NCBI GenBank assembly: GCA_029268645.1
Contig: JAQWNI010000222.1
Coordinates: 1-48,742 of the forward strand
Direction of reading: 5' to 3'
Origin: Myxococcota bacterium
GTDB lineage: Bacteria; Myxococcota_A; UBA9160; UBA4427
DNA length: 48,742 nt
Under the pieces are notes generated by a model. That model ran no database searches and was not told the DNA's origin. It was given only the letters and a program-made list of their open reading frames with translations. Positions 47,141-48,742 of this stretch are shown here, piece by piece; position 1 is the stretch's first letter; the number at the start of each line of letters is the position of its first letter. The position numbers and the translations under genes were made by a program.

Positions 47141-48742
47141 ATGGCTGATCCGATCCGAATCGCAAATTGCTCGGGTTTTTTCGGGGACCGCATCACCGCG
47201 GCTCGGGAAATGGTTGAAGGTGGACCGATCGATGTCCTGACGGGTGATTGGCTGGCTGAGCTGACGATGCTTATTTTGGCACGAACCCGGGTCAAAAGGC
47301 CGAACGGCGCGTACGCACGGACTTTTGTGACTCAGATGGAGCAGGTGATGGGAACCTGCATTGATCGAGACATCAAGGTCGTATCAAATGCCGGCGGTTT
47401 GGACCCGAAAGCCTGTGCCGAGGCGGTTCATGAAGTGGCGCAGAAGCTCGGGCTGAATCCGACCATTGCTTACGTGTCGGGGGATGATTTGATGCCCCGC
47501 ATCGACGAGTTACTTGAGCAGGACCAGATTCGTCATTTCGAAACGGGGGATCCGATCAAAGAGGCTTCGTTTTTGACCGCGAATGCCTATCTGGGGTGCT
47601 GGGGGATTGTTGACGCGCTGAATCGCGGCGCCGATATCGTCGTGACAGGCCGTGCAACTGATGCCGCGATCGTTTGTGGTCCGGCGGCTTGGCACCACGG
47701 TTGGTCTCGTACTGATTGGAATCCGCTGGCTGGCGCTGTCGCGGCGGGACATGTCATTGAATGCGGGACCCAGGCGACGGGCGGCAACTATTCCTTCTTC
47801 ACTGAAGTGGAAGGGCTCACGCATACCGGCTTCCCGTTAGCCGAAGTGTCCGCAGACGGTTCATCGGTGATCACCAAGCACGAAGGCACCGGTGGAGAGG
47901 TCTCTATCGGAACCGTGACCTCGCAACTTTTGTATGAGATTGGGGGGCCGGAATACTTTGGTCCCGACGTTACCACCCGTTTCGATACGATTCGCCTGGA
48001 GCAGGAAGGCCCCGACCGTGTTCGTTTATACGACATTCAGGGCGAACCGCCCCCTTCTACGCTGAAGGTCTGTATCAACAAGGCGGGGGGCTATCGAAAC
48101 AGTTTGTCTGCGTGTCTGACTGGAATGAACATCGAAGCCAAGGCAAAGCTGGTAGAAGAGGCTTTTTGGGAGTCCTGTCCGTATTCGCCAAGCGACTACG
48201 CCCAAGTGACCACGCGTTTGGTTCGAACCGACCACAGCGACCCGGACAACAATGAGACTGCGGTGGCGACCCTGCGAATCACCGTCAAGGACCCCGATGA
48301 AAAGAAGACGGGTCGTGCATTTTCGAATGCGATGACTGAGTTGGCGCTCTCGACGATTCCAGGTTTCTTTGGGGGGGGGCCCCGGAGTGCGGGTCCCTTC
48401 GGCGTCTATGTGCCGGCCTTAATTCCCGCGGAGCTCGTGACGCAGAATGTCGCCCTTTTAGGTGGGGAGGTTCACCAAGTCTCCTCGGTGATTCCCGCCC
48501 TGCCAGTGGATGTGGTTCCCGCACCGGGCCCCGATGCGCCGCGGCCGGGAGGCGCGACCAAGCGGGTCCCCCTCGGAGCCGTCTACGGCGCGCGCTCGGG
48601 AGATAAGGGAGGCAACGCAAATCTGGGAGTTTTCGCGCGTAGTGACGCCGCCTGGATTTGGCTGGATGATTTTCTCAGCGTCGAACGGTTGAGAACTCTC
48701 CTGCCCGAGGTGGCGGACCTCCCGGTCGACCGGCATCCCTTG
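47141..48742 (+). CDS. AtuA-like (DUF1446) protein, 3' end beyond the window
   Basis: An open frame of 534 codons runs to the window edge without a stop. The product matches the acyclic terpene utilization AtuA/DUF1446 family: IRIANCSGFFGDRITAAREM, LTGDWLAELTMLILA, VVSNAGGLDPKACA, VTGRATDAAIVCGP, VIECGTQATGGNYSFF. After a Pro/Gly linker comes the C-terminal AtuA-like domain VYGARSGDKGGNANLGVFAR. The ATG at 47141 has AGGAG six bases upstream. AtuA is required in Pseudomonas for citronellol/geraniol degradation, but its reaction is not settled. Position after the carboxylase subunits supports an Atu-like pathway. A nine-G run lies at 48371-48379. Confidence 0.9.
   Translation, partial: MADPIRIANCSGFFGDRITAAREMVEGGPIDVLTGDWLAELTMLILARTRVKRPNGAYARTFVTQMEQVMGTCIDRDIKVVSNAGGLDPKACAEAVHEVAQKLGLNPTIAYVSGDDLMPRIDELLEQDQIRHFETGDPIKEASFLTANAYLGCWGIVDALNRGADIVVTGRATDAAIVCGPAAWHHGWSRTDWNPLAGAVAAGHVIECGTQATGGNYSFFTEVEGLTHTGFPLAEVSADGSSVITKHEGTGGEVSIGTVTSQLLYEIGGPEYFGPDVTTRFDTIRLEQEGPDRVRLYDIQGEPPPSTLKVCINKAGGYRNSLSACLTGMNIEAKAKLVEEAFWESCPYSPSDYAQVTTRLVRTDHSDPDNNETAVATLRITVKDPDEKKTGRAFSNAMTELALSTIPGFFGGGPRSAGPFGVYVPALIPAELVTQNVALLGGEVHQVSSVIPALPVDVVPAPGPDAPRPGGATKRVPLGAVYGARSGDKGGNANLGVFARSDAAWIWLDDFLSVERLRTLLPEVADLPVDRHPL

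Overview
The window is a GC-rich (roughly 60 %) chromosomal segment of a Gram-negative bacterium. It encodes glutathione synthase, several glutathione transferases, Aat, FeoAB, two lipoproteins, NuoA-N-type subunits, SelB and many acyl-CoA enzymes. Gene content and style (sigma-54 regulators, Ser/Thr kinase, sulfatase-like membrane proteins, many family III CoA-transferases and acyl-CoA dehydrogenases, an AtuA-like protein) fit a deltaproteobacterial-type lineage such as Myxococcota or Candidatus Binatota. That placement is inference, not something the sequence proves. No insertion sequence, CRISPR array, rRNA or tRNA gene was seen. No gap between genes exceeds 300 bases.

Left part (1-21,300): gshB; an NtrC/HupR-type regulator split by one in-frame amber codon; ogt and a GT92-type glycosyltransferase whose 3' ends overlap; a PLP trans-sulfuration enzyme; aat with a small HEAT-like protein; a Ser/Thr kinase; a CoA-transferase/GST pair; a shikimate kinase homologue; a GST-like protein with an XRE regulator; a plus-strand operon of an unknown protein, amidase, msrB and a HAD phosphatase; a 1035-residue flippase-like/alkaline-phosphatase-superfamily fusion; an Ala-rich lipoprotein; and feoA-feoB.

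Centre (21,350-29,025): a consensus-like sigma-70 promoter precedes a tightly packed, mostly overlapping cluster of seven genes. They match, in order, the seven membrane subunits of respiratory complex I (A-like, H, J, K, L, M, N), with none of the seven peripheral subunits. The proteins are strongly diverged. Both membrane glutamates of NuoK are Gln, the TM5 glutamates of NuoL and NuoM are Cys and Gln, and the TM7 lysine of NuoM is Thr, while NuoN keeps its key residues. This is the most unusual system in the window: a stand-alone complex-I-like membrane arm with selectively neutralised proton-path residues.

Right part (29,012-48,742): a minus-strand run yqgE (lipoprotein form)-terB-like-serS-selB, linking Ser-tRNA charging with selenocysteine decoding. 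Then come an alpha-methylacyl-CoA racemase-like enzyme, an epoxide hydrolase and an MsbA-like ABC exporter. Last is a catabolic block (nitronate monooxygenase-like enzyme, two adjacent acyl-CoA dehydrogenases, a TIGR03084 protein, enoyl-CoA hydratase, both acyl-CoA carboxylase subunits, and an AtuA-like protein running off the end). The block resembles acyclic terpene/branched acyl-CoA degradation (Atu/Liu-like).
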